DNA of 64,000 nt from Kineosporia rhizophila (GTDB lineage Bacteria; Actinomycetota; Actinomycetes; Actinomycetales; Kineosporiaceae): positions 186,001 to 250,000 of the forward strand of contig NZ_JAJSOH010000005.1 of NCBI RefSeq assembly GCF_021277265.1. Reading direction: 5' to 3'. Below the pieces are notes generated by a model. The model saw only the letters and a list, made by a program, of their open reading frames with translations. It did no database searches and was not told the DNA's origin. Shown piece after piece: positions 49,595 through 57,807 of the stretch. Made by a program: the position numbers and the translations under genes. Numbering within the stretch: the stretch's first letter is position 1; the number at the start of each line of letters is the position of its first letter.

Positions 49595-49855
49595 CCAACC
49601 CAACCCTCGTCCGCTGGCACCTCGTGTGCGATCGGCGGGGCGGCCGGGAGGTGGTTCTTAGCGGTCCCGGCCACCCCTTGGCGCCGTTGGTCCCCGGGAT
49701 CCGGAAGGGAATCCACAGTTGTCGACGCCAGCGCCCATCGTAATGGGCGCCCCCATCGGCCCGTCCGAGCCGCGTCCAACCCTCACGTCCTGTAGGCCGC
49801 AGCCCTCCACGAAGACCCTGCCTTGAACTGAAGGGATCAGCGCAGACAGCAAGGG
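49595..49855. other. Gene-free stretch
   Basis: Nothing coding is supported. A hairpin gcgcccat/atgggcgc with a four-base loop lies at 49731-49750, possibly a secondary terminator for the leftward gene at 49905. The left end must contain the promoter of the excisionase-like gene. Confidence 0.45.
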
Positions 49856-49884
49856 GTGCGCGGTCCCCGGGTGGGGCCGCGCAC
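49856..49884. terminator. Terminator of the first tandem paralogue
   Basis: gtgcgcgg pairs with ccgcgcac, extended by cccc/gggg after a one-base bulge, loop gggt. It lies 20 bases past the stop of the leftward gene at 49905. Confidence 0.65.
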
Positions 49885-49904
49885 CTGCGACGAACGGGTG
49901 CCTG

Positions 49905-50510
49905 TCAGGTGGTGAGGGTGCGGTGGTGCTCGGCAAGGCGAGCCGCCCAGACCGAGGCAGGCAGGGCCTCTTCTCCCCAAGACGAGACGATCAGCGTTCC
50001 TTCGCCTTCCTGTTCCTCTTTTTCGGTGGCGAAGTACTCGATCCCGCCGTTGAGGCCTCCGTTCGCCTCTCGGCTTTCCTGCATCCCCCGGTAGCGGGGG
50101 TAGTCCTGCTCGCGGCTGACATCCACGGCGATCTCGAAGACGATGTTGCCGCTACCGCCGTGCTCCAGTTCGGGCACCAGCCCGGTCAGGTTGGTGATGG
50201 CCTTGAAGAGGTCGCGATGCTCGGTCCGGGCTCGGTCCCACCCTCGGGCGGCCCGGTGCCGGGGGCAGACATCTGGGTCCACGGCGGGCTGCGACGTCGG
50301 GTAGAACTCGTGAGGACCGAACCGGCAGGTGGCGCTCGGCGCAGGCGCTGTGGCGGCTTTGCCCACTTCGACGCGCTCGACCTTCGCTCCCGGCGCCAGT
50401 TCGAGATCCAGCCCCATGATCGTCGCGCTCAGGGTGAACATGAGCTGCCCAACGTCGATCTCGTCCTGAACGAGCACGACGGGGGTGACGGGCAGGGTGA
50501 CACGCTGCAT
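49905..50510 (-). CDS. Hypothetical protein, tandem paralogue A
   Basis: 201 residues. Begins MQRVTLPVTPVVLVQDEIDV, with CRFGPHEFYP and DVCPRHRAARGWD in the middle, VPELEHGGSGNIVFEIAVDV and YFATEKEEQEGEGT later. It shares the same order of features with the protein at 50652 (VVLV.D.I, C.xGxHxFYP, D.C..H, GLVP, F.I.....), so both descend from one gene. Cys and His residues suggest a metal site. No known family. Start ATG is preceded by ggaggaag. Confidence 0.65.
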   Translation of the reverse strand: MQRVTLPVTPVVLVQDEIDVGQLMFTLSATIMGLDLELAPGAKVERVEVGKAATAPAPSATCRFGPHEFYPTSQPAVDPDVCPRHRAARGWDRARTEHRDLFKAITNLTGLVPELEHGGSGNIVFEIAVDVSREQDYPRYRGMQESREANGGLNGGIEYFATEKEEQEGEGTLIVSSWGEEALPASVWAARLAEHHRTLTT

Positions 50511-50609
50511 GTATCTTCCTCCGTTTGTCTGTGCGCCGGGCCGCCGTCGGACACCTTGTGGTGGACGGGCGGCCCAGCCATCGAGCGACCCGAGGTCACG
50601 TGCGACGTC

Positions 50610-50646
50610 GTGGTGGGCCTGATCCAGGGCGAATCAGGCCCACCAC
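50610..50646. terminator. Terminator between the tandem paralogues
   Basis: Perfect 14-bp stem gtggtgggcctgat/atcaggcccaccac, nine-base loop, ending six bases before the stop codon of the leftward gene at 50652. Confidence 0.7.
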
Positions 50647-50651
50647 AGCCG

Positions 50652-51251
50652 TCACCGGGGCCGGGTGAGAGCGAAGAAGTGCTCGGCCAGCCTGCCCGCC
50701 CATTCACGGGGGTAGAGGGGACTGCTGACGTGGGAGTCGATGACGTCCTTGTTTTCGTCGTCATCCTCGGTGGCGTAGTACCCGACGGTCCCGAGCCAGT
50801 GCCCGGAAATGGCCCGGTGCTGGACCAGCCCCTGGTAGAGCGGGAAGCGCGGACCGGCGTCACCGCCCAGGGAAATCTCGAACGTGGCTGTTCCGCCCTG
50901 GTAGGAGATGCGAGGGACCAGGCCAGTCATCTGGGTGATGGCATCGAACAGAGGGCGATGATTGGCGATGGCCGTGTCCCACCACTCCTCCTGAGCGTGC
51001 TCGGAGCAGATATCCAGGTTCTGGGTGCGCCAGTCCTGCGGATAGAAGGGGTGCCCGCCCACCCGGCAGATCGACTCGCGGGCCGGGAGCTCCCGGATGC
51101 GACCGAGCTCGATCCTTTCGATGAGGACACCGGGCCCCTGTCCCAGGTCGACATTCATCAATGCCTTCTCGAAAAGCTCCTGGATCGGGCGAGCTTCGAT
51201 GCCATCCGGCACAAGAAGCACGGGGGCCATGGTGATCGTGACATGCCGCAC
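50652..51251 (-). CDS. Hypothetical protein, tandem paralogue B
   Basis: 199 residues. Begins MRHVTITMAPVLLVPDGIEA, with ICRVGGHPFYPQDW and LDICSEHAQEEWWD, FDAITQMTGLVPRISYQGGT, TFEISLGGDAGPRF and GTVGYYATEDDDE. Clearly a diverged copy of the neighbour at 49905. Both have the spacing Cys-x-x-Gly-x-His and a later Cys-x3-5-His that could bind a metal. Each copy has its own terminator, so they are separately transcribed or read through in part. Confidence 0.65.
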   Translation of the reverse strand: MRHVTITMAPVLLVPDGIEARPIQELFEKALMNVDLGQGPGVLIERIELGRIRELPARESICRVGGHPFYPQDWRTQNLDICSEHAQEEWWDTAIANHRPLFDAITQMTGLVPRISYQGGTATFEISLGGDAGPRFPLYQGLVQHRAISGHWLGTVGYYATEDDDENKDVIDSHVSSPLYPREWAGRLAEHFFALTRPR

Positions 51252-51779
51252 TGAAGGTTCCTTCCGGTGATCTTGGGGACCAACGACTTGCCGTCCGGGC
51301 CGCTATTCCCTTTCGACATAATCAATTCTGCCTTGTTTTTAGGTGCGGGTCAACCACTCCGTCAAGCCGAAAACCTATTTTCCGCAAACACTTTGCGAGT
51401 CCGACACGTCCCAAGCGGGACGAGCGTGCGGCCGATAGGAACGGCAAGCGTGTGCGCGCGACCATGCCGGCCTTCGGGCCCCAGCCAGACCTTCAATGCC
51501 CGCGTGAAAGCCGGAACGCCGGGCACCGTACGGCGAGCGCCGACGCAACCGTGTGCCGTCCAGGCCCCGCCAGCAGCCGTATACCCACCCGTGGGGGAGA
51601 CCATTTTCATCGACGATGGTTCAACTACGCAGACAGAGGCGGGCACCTTGCCCCGCACATTCTTCGCAATGTCGACGCCGCCATGTGTTTCGCATCCGCG
51701 CCGACGCGCCCCTGCGCAGCCAGGCAGACCTGCGGTTCTCGTCTCCCGAGGCGTGAGCGACCCCCGCGGATCCGCACTG
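51252..51779. other. Gene-free stretch of about 530 bases
   Basis: No confident gene. A long rightward frame exists (from 51267) but its composition is Pro/Arg/Ala-rich with no family resemblance, and a leftward frame (51362-51832) is similar in quality. The left 120 bases are AT-richer (cttgtttttaggtgcg region) and may carry the promoter for the tandem genes. Confidence 0.4.
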
Positions 51780-52058
51780 CTACCGGGCCTGCCGCGTTCG
51801 CGGCACCTCGGTGAGACTGCGGCGGCGGACATTCAGATCTCGGTCGGGGTATGCCCGTTCCAACAGGCGCTGAGCCTCCGCGATCCGGGCCTCGTCCCGC
51901 TTGGTCGCCTGAGGACAGCTCACGCCCTCTCTGGTCACGCTGATCGACCACTGGTCGTCCAATGCCTCTGCCGGCAGCCCCAGCCCGCGCACCAGGTGCC
52001 AGCGCGCGATCATCTCCAGCTCCCCGGAATCCCAGCCCCACAGGTCATCATCAGCCAC
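51780..52058 (-). CDS. Small hypothetical protein
   Basis: About 93 residues from a GTG. It begins VADDDLWGWDSGELEMIAR, continues LVRGLGLPAEALDDQWSIS, and ends in RRRSLTEVPRTRQAR. No family known. A longer frame upstream exists but has no ribosome site. The opposite-strand frame here has no support. It may be a remnant of a transfer-region gene. Confidence 0.4.
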   Translation of the reverse strand: MADDDLWGWDSGELEMIARWHLVRGLGLPAEALDDQWSISVTREGVSCPQATKRDEARIAEAQRLLERAYPDRDLNVRRRSLTEVPRTRQAR

Positions 52059-52665
52059 GTGCCAGACGCTACCCAGCCCAGCCCGCCGACTGGGGCACGG
52101 CCCCGGCCACCGCGCCGGCGGCACCGGGTCCGGCCATGAAAGCCGCACCGGCCAGGCGGCTGCGTCAGCGCGCGGACCACGTTCGCTGACAAGAAGCGCG
52201 CTCTCGTTCGCCTTCAATCCCGCATCACCGTCGACGAGACCATCGCGTTCACCGCGCCGGCCAGCTCAATCCTGATCACGCCGCTGATGTCCGGTCCGGC
52301 CCCGGGTGGCCCGGCGCTGCGGCGTCACCTGCGGCGTGGCCAAGTTGCCCGGACAGTTTGGCTCACGAGCGTCCGGCCGGAGATGGCCACTTCCGAGGTC
52401 GATCGCCTTCCAGCGGAGGCCCGTAGGCCCCGCGCGAGCAACAACCTTCTCATCCGTCCCTCGAACGACAGTCATGCCACGTTTTCCGGACGCCATGCCA
52501 ACAGTCGTGCCAAGTTCCCCGGACTATGCCACCTTCCGCCGGACCGGACAGCTGAACGACCGCTCCGACGAAATCTTTACCTTTCGTCACCCGTGACACA
52601 CCTCTTGCATTTTGGGCGAATCGACGACAATGGGTGTCGTGCAGTCAGACCTGCCGCCAGCGTGT
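52059..52665. other. Gene-free stretch with repeated CCAAGTTnCCCGGAC motifs
   Basis: Nothing coding supported. Three related 15-mers are present: ccaagttgcccggac (52340-52354), ccacgttttccggac (52477-52491) and ccaagttccccggac (52510-52524), and a weaker fourth (ccaccttccgccggac, about 52529-52544). The first is part of an imperfect palindrome ending in agtttgg. The block may be an old insertion-sequence end with internal repeats or a protein-binding region. Confidence 0.4.
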
Positions 52666-53262
52666 TTATAGGCCGAAGGCGCCGCCCTCCGCAAGGATGA
52701 GCACACCGATTCCGATCAGGACGATGGGCAGCAGGATGTGCCCCCACCGGGACAATGCCTGAGCGATGGCTGGCCGGGTGGCGAAGTAGCGGCCCGCGGC
52801 GATCCACACGGCCAGCAGAATCAGGAAGATCACCACGTAGACACTCATCCCACCTGCGCCGGCGGTGGCGAAGACCGGCACATAGACGCCGATGTTGTCG
52901 CCGCCGTTGGCGAACGTCACCGCCGCCACTTCCAGTGCATGTGGCCCCTGGGCCTTGCTCGTCTCTTCGTCGTCGGGATCGTGACGGTGGCGCCAGGCGT
53001 GAACGCCGGCCCGGATTCCTAGCGCCAGCGGCAGAAGCCCCAGGTAGGGGATGAACGACTCGGGCAAGAAGGTGGCGCCGAGTGAAGCAGCGACCGCGAC
53101 GACCAGGATGGCCGCGAAGCCCAGGTACTGGCCGATCGCGATGGTGCGGGTGATGCCGCGCTGCCCGGCGCCCTGGGCGAAGAAGAGGGCCAGGACGAGG
53201 ATGTCGTCGATGTTCGTGACCGCGAACAGCCCGGCGGCCTGGGCGATGATCCCGGCGTTCAC
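52666..53262 (-). CDS. cadD: CadD-type cadmium resistance transporter
   Basis: 198 residues. Five or six membrane helices; the N-terminal FAVTNIDDILVLALFFAQ is the conserved transport motif (NIDDxxVL), and VTFANGGDNIGVYVPVFA the symmetric second one. TRTIAIGQYLGFAAILVVAV and PYLGLLPLALGIRAGVHAW are also typical. CadD proteins confer cadmium resistance in Gram-positives. It stands alone on the minus strand in front of a CDF exporter and CmtR-like repressor. Confidence 0.9.
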   Translation of the reverse strand: MNAGIIAQAAGLFAVTNIDDILVLALFFAQGAGQRGITRTIAIGQYLGFAAILVVAVAASLGATFLPESFIPYLGLLPLALGIRAGVHAWRHRHDPDDEETSKAQGPHALEVAAVTFANGGDNIGVYVPVFATAGAGGMSVYVVIFLILLAVWIAAGRYFATRPAIAQALSRWGHILLPIVLIGIGVLILAEGGAFGL

Positions 53263-53429
53263 GCCCGCACCTGTCCTGCGTCGTCGGTCGGAGCGCTCGA
53301 GCGGCGACAGGGCCGGTCACGGAGCGAGATGATGGCAAGAAGGCGCCTTTGTGCTGCCACGATGAACTAATCCTTCGGTGAGTGCTTACTGAGGTCCAGG
53401 GACATCACGGGGAATCCGGTGAGGTCCTG

Positions 53430-53870
53430 TCAGCAGCGAAGGATCTGGAGATCACTGAGGTCAGGGCCCGAGGCCAGGTGTGTCAGGTGAAGGCCCGGGC
53501 CCTGACGCACGCCGCTGCACCAGCCGCCCGATCTCAGCAGCGGAAAGTCGCTGATCAAGCTGGCCGGAAGCTGATGGCCGATCGAGGGGGCCGCCAGCAC
53601 CTGCGCGCTTCGCGGCGGCGCACTTACTTCATCCGAGGTCAGGACATCGGAACCTGCCGGCCCCGGGCTGGCAACCGACACCTCAGAGCAACAGGTCCGC
53701 GACGCGCCGTCAGCGCCCGTCTTCACGGAAGGCGATGGACTGACTGGGCTCAGGTTTGGCGTCACGAAATAGATCAGGAGAGCAGCAGCCAGGATCGGGC
53801 CGGCCCAGCCTTGCCATCTCACCGCACCCCACAAGAACTCCACCTGCTCAGCTAGCGACCACTGGAGCAT
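53430..53870 (-). CDS. Small membrane-anchored hypothetical protein
   Basis: 146 residues from an internal ATG. The N-terminus (MLQWSLAEQVEFLWGAVRWQ) is followed by one hydrophobic helix (WAGPILAAALLIYFVTPNL), then a Ser/Pro-rich C-terminus with Cys-Cys (SRTCCSEVS). Frame is open further upstream. Only the helix argues that it is real. No family assigned. Confidence 0.35.
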   Translation of the reverse strand: MLQWSLAEQVEFLWGAVRWQGWAGPILAAALLIYFVTPNLSPVSPSPSVKTGADGASRTCCSEVSVASPGPAGSDVLTSDEVSAPPRSAQVLAAPSIGHQLPASLISDFPLLRSGGWCSGVRQGPGLHLTHLASGPDLSDLQILRC

Positions 53871-54014
53871 GGCACACCTGATCTTGCCCTGGCCCGGAGC
53901 GTCCGGTATCTGCTCGTTGGTCGCATCGGATATCGTGCATCCTGGTACGGAGCGAGATTTCATCGCTGGCGAAGCACGGGGTCGCACGTGGTTTTCGGGG
54001 TGAGGATCTAGCGG

Positions 54015-54800
54015 CTAGCGGCAGCAGTCGTCTCCACAGCTACACGCGTTTGCCGATGCGGCTTCATCTGGGGAGGCGGCGCTGAACCGGCCGCCGGCTG
54101 GGGCGCAGCAGCCTTCTCCTCGCCATGCCTGGCGCCCTTCCCTGACCGCAATGACAGCGATGGCCAGTCCCGCAATGGGGTCTGCCCACGACCAGCCCAC
54201 GACCGCGTTGAGCAACAGGCCGATCAGGAGGATCGCCGAGAGGTAGGTGCATAGCAGGGTCTGCTTGGAATCAGCGACAGCAGTCGCCGAACCCAGTTCG
54301 CGTCCGGCACGGCGCTGCGCGGCAGACAGGAACGGCATGATGAGCAGGCTCAAGGCAGCCAGAGCGATACCCACGCTGGACTCCTGGGCATGCCCGCCGC
54401 TCAGCAGCGCCCGCACGGATTCGACGCTCACGTAAGCGGCCAAGGCGAAGAACGATACGGCGATGATTCGCAGGGCAAGGTGTTCACGCGCCTCACGCCG
54501 GGCGTGCTCGCGTGCGGAGAACTGCCAAGCGACGGCCGCGGCCGAGGACACCTCAATGACCGAGTCCAGCCCGAAACCGATCAGCGCCGTCGAGTCCGCC
54601 CGGTGACCGGCGGTGATCGCCACAATAGCTTCAACGACGTTGTAGGCGATGGTGGCGCCAACCAGGAGTCTGATCCGCCGCGCCAGGACCTCGCGACGCT
54701 GCCGGCCAGCCGCTTCATCCGCTCCAGCCGGAGCAGAAGCCGGGATCGTCCCCGAAGCAGGGGAGGCCGGCTTAGAAGTGATGATGGGCAACTGGTCCAT
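54015..54800 (-). CDS. CDF-type cation efflux protein with Cys-rich tail
   Basis: 261 residues. Membrane helices start at RLLVGATIAYNVVEAIVAI, with the metal-binding-like GFGLDSVIEVSSAAAVAW (CDF signature position), and later ALLSGGHAQESSVGIALAAL, AVADSKQTLLCTYLSAILL. The C-terminus is unusual: EGCCAPAGG and a final NACSCGDDCCR, four or more cysteines that could bind Cd or Zn. The ATG overlaps the CmtR-like stop (ATGA), so the repressor and exporter are one operon. Confidence 0.88.
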   Translation of the reverse strand: MDQLPIITSKPASPASGTIPASAPAGADEAAGRQRREVLARRIRLLVGATIAYNVVEAIVAITAGHRADSTALIGFGLDSVIEVSSAAAVAWQFSAREHARREAREHLALRIIAVSFFALAAYVSVESVRALLSGGHAQESSVGIALAALSLLIMPFLSAAQRRAGRELGSATAVADSKQTLLCTYLSAILLIGLLLNAVVGWSWADPIAGLAIAVIAVREGRQAWRGEGCCAPAGGRFSAASPDEAASANACSCGDDCCR

Positions 54801-55138
54801 CAGCAGCAGTCCTCTCCAGCCCGGCCCGCGGTACAGGCGCTCGCGTCGGGAGCCAGAACCGCGCCCAGCAGATCGTCCAGAGCCTTTCGCAGACCGCCGT
54901 CAGCCAATTCGTAGCGCATCCGCTTGCCCTCGGGCACGGCCACGACCAGGCCGCAGCCTCGCAGACAGGCAAGGTGGTTCGACAGGCTGGTGCGCGTCAC
55001 TCCCAGGCGTTCTGCCAGCTCCGTGGGGTACGCACCGGCGACACGCAGTTCCACGAGCACCCGAGCCCGGGTCGGATCAGAAAGAGCGTGGCCGAACCGG
55101 GCCAGGACCTCGATGTGCGTCAGCGTCTCCACCCACAC
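54800..55138 (-). CDS. CmtR-like ArsR-family metal sensor repressor
   Basis: 112 residues from a GTG (longer frame upstream rejected). Winged helix: ALSDPTRARVLVEL, YPTELAERLGVTRTSLSNHL, then CLRGCGLVVAVPEGKRMRYE. The CxxxC in helix alpha-R is the first metal site of CmtR of M. tuberculosis. The C-terminal Cys cluster (SACTAGRAGEDCC) would give the third ligand. CmtR releases DNA on Cd or Pb binding. It controls the exporter downstream. Confidence 0.88.
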   Translation of the reverse strand: MWVETLTHIEVLARFGHALSDPTRARVLVELRVAGAYPTELAERLGVTRTSLSNHLACLRGCGLVVAVPEGKRMRYELADGGLRKALDDLLGAVLAPDASACTAGRAGEDCC

Positions 55139-55154
55139 GACATTACATCTTCGG

Positions 55155-55164
55155 CTGACGTCAG
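55155..55164. promoter_or_regulatory. CTGACGTCAG palindrome, candidate CmtR operator
   Basis: Perfect 10-bp palindrome 16 bases upstream of the repressor start, close to a second gtgac copy. Small ArsR-family operators are often this type, but the consensus is not known to me for this member. Confidence 0.45.
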
Positions 55165-55217
55165 AAAATAGTGACGCATCGGGGAGCCGAACCTGACGCT
55201 GCCTCTTGAGCGCCTGA

Positions 55218-55508
55218 CTCGGGTCCGGCAGGCCGGCCATCACCAGCCACCCTGGCCGCACCCCAGGCAGACACCTGAGCAGGGAGACCATCCAGAAGCA
55301 CCTCGTCAGTCACGGCATCCGACCCGGACAGTCCCGCCACGCCGCCCTGTTCAGCTTCGCTGCGCCGCTACCGGCCCGGATGCTGGTGCTGGCTGAGCTT
55401 GCCGGTATCGCGGAACCCACAGCCATCAGGTACTCAGCTCTGGCTGCCCGCGACTGGTCCGGTTACGGGGCCATGCGCGGGCAGCCGCACTCGCCTGGTG
55501 TCGGCTGA
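55218..55508 (+). pseudogene. Remnant of an integrase-like protein (C-terminal end)
   Basis: A rightward frame between a TGA at 55215 and a TGA at 55506 encodes HLSRETIQKHLVSHGI, QSRHAALFSFAAPLP, ARMLVLAELAGIAEPTAIRY and SALAARDWSGYGAMRGQP. This resembles the C-terminal end of tyrosine-recombinase-like proteins of actinobacterial mobile elements (a region of the form LAxLLGxxxxTAxRWxxLAxRDW). No start or catalytic Arg/Tyr-containing part is left. It marks a past integration event between the cadmium and arsenic genes. Confidence 0.5.
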
Positions 55509-55544
55509 TCACACGGGTAGGTGGAGAGGGGTTGGTGTTGTGGC

Positions 55545-56573
55545 TCAGATGCCGAGTTCGCGAAGCAACGTGCTGACGCGGGTGGTGATGTCGTCGCGGA
55601 TGTCGCGGATGCTGTCCAGGGGTTGCCCGGCGGGGTCGGTGATGTCCCACTCTTCGTAGCGTTTGCCGGGGTAGACGGGGCAGGCGTCGTCGCAGCCCAT
55701 GGTGACGATGACGTCGGCGGCGTGGATGACGCTGTCGGAGAGGGGTTTGGGGTAGGCGGTGGACAGGTCGATGCCGCGTTCGTGCAGGGCCTGCACCGCG
55801 ACCTGGTTGAGGTCTCCGGTGGGCTGGGAGCCCGCGGATCGCACGTGGATGCGTCCGGGGGCCAGGTGCGCGGCGATCGCGGCGGCCATCTGGGATCGGC
55901 CGGCGTTGTGGACGCAGACGAAGAGGATCTCGGGGACGGTCTTGGCGACTCGCCCGTCGGCCTGAGCCGCAGCGGTCAGCAGCTCTCGCGCGTACCGGGT
56001 GATCAGGACCGGCAGGAAGATCGTCACCCGGGCCTGCGGCTGCAACGCCGCCCGCGCCTGCTGAACGGCTTCGCTGATCTCGTCCTTGGTGAAGACCCCG
56101 TCGAATCGGTAGAGCAGCTCATCGGCGATCGCCGAGACATCCACGCCGGTGACCGGTTCCGGAGTGGTGGCCAGGGCCCCGAAGTGATGGGCCAGGCCCA
56201 GGACCCGGGTGGTGATGTCGTCTCGGATCAGGCGCATGCGTTCCATGCCCTCGATACCGCGCAGGGACGGCTCGTCGGTCTCCCACGTGATGACGGGTGT
56301 GCCGGCCACGGGCTCGACGTGAGCCTCGCTGCCCAGGATGACGACCAGGTCAGCGGTGGCGATCATGTCTTCGGTCAGGGCTTTGGGTGCGCCGCCGCTC
56401 ATGTCGGCGCCGACCTCGGCCAGGGCCTGGATGGACTGGGCGTTGAGTTTCGTGCCCGGGTCGGTGCCGGCGGAGTCGACGTAGATGCCGGGGCCGGCGT
56501 GTTGGCGCAGGAGGGCGGCGGCCATCTGGGACTTTCCGCCGTTGCGGACGCAGACGAACAGAACCTTGGTCAC
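55545..56573 (-). CDS. arsC: Tandem-domain ArsC (two LMW-phosphatase-type units)
   Basis: 342 residues. Unit 1 (1-135) has [19 protein letters not shown] with Lys where the P-loop Arg is expected (CX5K). A helical linker follows ([40 protein letters not shown]), resembling the three-helix unit of some arsenate reductases. Unit 2 (210-342) has [18 protein letters not shown] (CX5R) and [20 protein letters not shown], the complete reductase with its second and third cysteines. It reduces arsenate to arsenite for export by Acr3, which is transcribed immediately upstream on this strand. Confidence 0.88.
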   Translation of the reverse strand: MTKVLFVCVRNGGKSQMAAALLRQHAGPGIYVDSAGTDPGTKLNAQSIQALAEVGADMSGGAPKALTEDMIATADLVVILGSEAHVEPVAGTPVITWETDEPSLRGIEGMERMRLIRDDITTRVLGLAHHFGALATTPEPVTGVDVSAIADELLYRFDGVFTKDEISEAVQQARAALQPQARVTIFLPVLITRYARELLTAAAQADGRVAKTVPEILFVCVHNAGRSQMAAAIAAHLAPGRIHVRSAGSQPTGDLNQVAVQALHERGIDLSTAYPKPLSDSVIHAADVIVTMGCDDACPVYPGKRYEEWDITDPAGQPLDSIRDIRDDITTRVSTLLRELGI

Positions 56574-56600
56574 GGTCGGGCCTGCCTTTCGGGACGTGTT

Positions 56601-57704
56601 TCAGGAGGTGGGAAGGACGTTTGGGTAGTAGCGGCGGCGGAGCCATAGCGCGACGTAGACCAGGGCGACCAGGACGGGGACCTCGATCAGCGGGCCCACG
56701 ACTCCGGCCAGGGCTTGCCCTGAGGTGACGCCGAAGGTGCCGATCGCCACGGCGATGGCCAGCTCGAAGTTGTTGCCCGCTGCGGTGAACGACAAGGTGG
56801 TGGTCTTGGCGTACCCGAGACCCAGGGCGTGTCCGAGGGCGAAGGATCCGCCGAACATGAGCAGGAAGTAGGCCAGCAGCGGCAGAGCGATGCGCACGAC
56901 GTCCAGCGGTTGGCTGGTGATGGCTTCGCCCTGCAGGGCGAAGAGCATGACGATGGTGAACAGCAGCCCGTACAGGGCGATCGGCCCGATCCTGGGCAGG
57001 AAGCGGGTCTCGTACCAGGTGCGGCCCTTGCGGCGTTCGCCGATGGTGCGGGTCAGGTAGCCGGCCAGCAGCGGGATGCCGAGGAAGACCAGGACGCTCA
57101 GGGCGATCGCGCCGACGGAGAAGGTGATGCTGGTGGTGGACAGGCCCAGCCAGCCGGGCAGGACCTGCAGGTAGAACCAGCCCAGGCCGGCGAACGCGAT
57201 GATCTGGAAGACGCTGTTCAGCGCCACCAGGACAGCCGCGGCCTCGGAGTCGCCGCAGGCCAGGTCGTTCCAGATCAGGACCATGGCGATGCAGCGGGCC
57301 AACCCGACGATGATCAGGCCGGTGCGGTACTCGGGCAGGTCCGGCAGCAGCAGCCAGGCCAGCACGAACATGACCGCAGGGCCGATCAGCCAGTTCAGCA
57401 CCAGGGACGCGGCCAGCAGGCGCCGGTCGCCCGTGACGGCGGCGGTCTGGTTGTAGCGGACCTTCGCCAGGACCGGGTACATCATCAGCAGCAGCCCGAT
57501 CGCGATCGGCAGGCTGACCGAGCCGACCTTGATCGCGTCCAGGGCCTCGTTCAGGCCAGGCACGACCCGGCCGAGGGCCAGCCCGAGCAGCATGGCCGCA
57601 AGAATCCAGACCGGCAGGAACCGGTCCAGGACGGACAGCCGCGCCATCACCGGCGCCTCATCATGTACGGCAGGCGCGGGAACGGGGATGCGGTTAGAGC
57701 TCAC
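56601..57704 (-). CDS. acr3: Arsenite efflux permease Acr3
   Basis: 367 residues, ten membrane segments. Conserved elements: VGLARCIAMVLIWNDLACGD (with the Cys used for arsenite binding) and FTAAGNNFELAIAVAIGTFG, both typical of ACR3-type transporters. The GTG start is preceded by AAGGAA. It is followed by arsC 27 bases later, so the pair is an operon. The upstream region contains a terminator hairpin for arsM. Confidence 0.92.
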   Translation of the reverse strand: MSSNRIPVPAPAVHDEAPVMARLSVLDRFLPVWILAAMLLGLALGRVVPGLNEALDAIKVGSVSLPIAIGLLLMMYPVLAKVRYNQTAAVTGDRRLLAASLVLNWLIGPAVMFVLAWLLLPDLPEYRTGLIIVGLARCIAMVLIWNDLACGDSEAAAVLVALNSVFQIIAFAGLGWFYLQVLPGWLGLSTTSITFSVGAIALSVLVFLGIPLLAGYLTRTIGERRKGRTWYETRFLPRIGPIALYGLLFTIVMLFALQGEAITSQPLDVVRIALPLLAYFLLMFGGSFALGHALGLGYAKTTTLSFTAAGNNFELAIAVAIGTFGVTSGQALAGVVGPLIEVPVLVALVYVALWLRRRYYPNVLPTS

Positions 57705-57747
57705 GAAAGATTCCTTGATCAGAGTGAGGGCGAGCCGGCCGGGGCGG

Positions 57748-57773
57748 CGCCTGAGACCTTGAGGTCTCAGGCG
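57748..57773. terminator. Terminator after arsM
   Basis: 12-bp perfect stem cgcctgagacct/aggtctcaggcg with a two-base gap, lying past the end of the leftward arsM gene and before the acr3 start. Confidence 0.8.
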
Positions 57774-57807
57774 TCGCCGGCCGGGAACGGGGTGGGCGTC
57801 TGGGGGC

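Noticed and set aside
51267..52139. 290-codon rightward frame
   Set aside because: Low-complexity composition without motif and overlapping a better-supported leftward frame.
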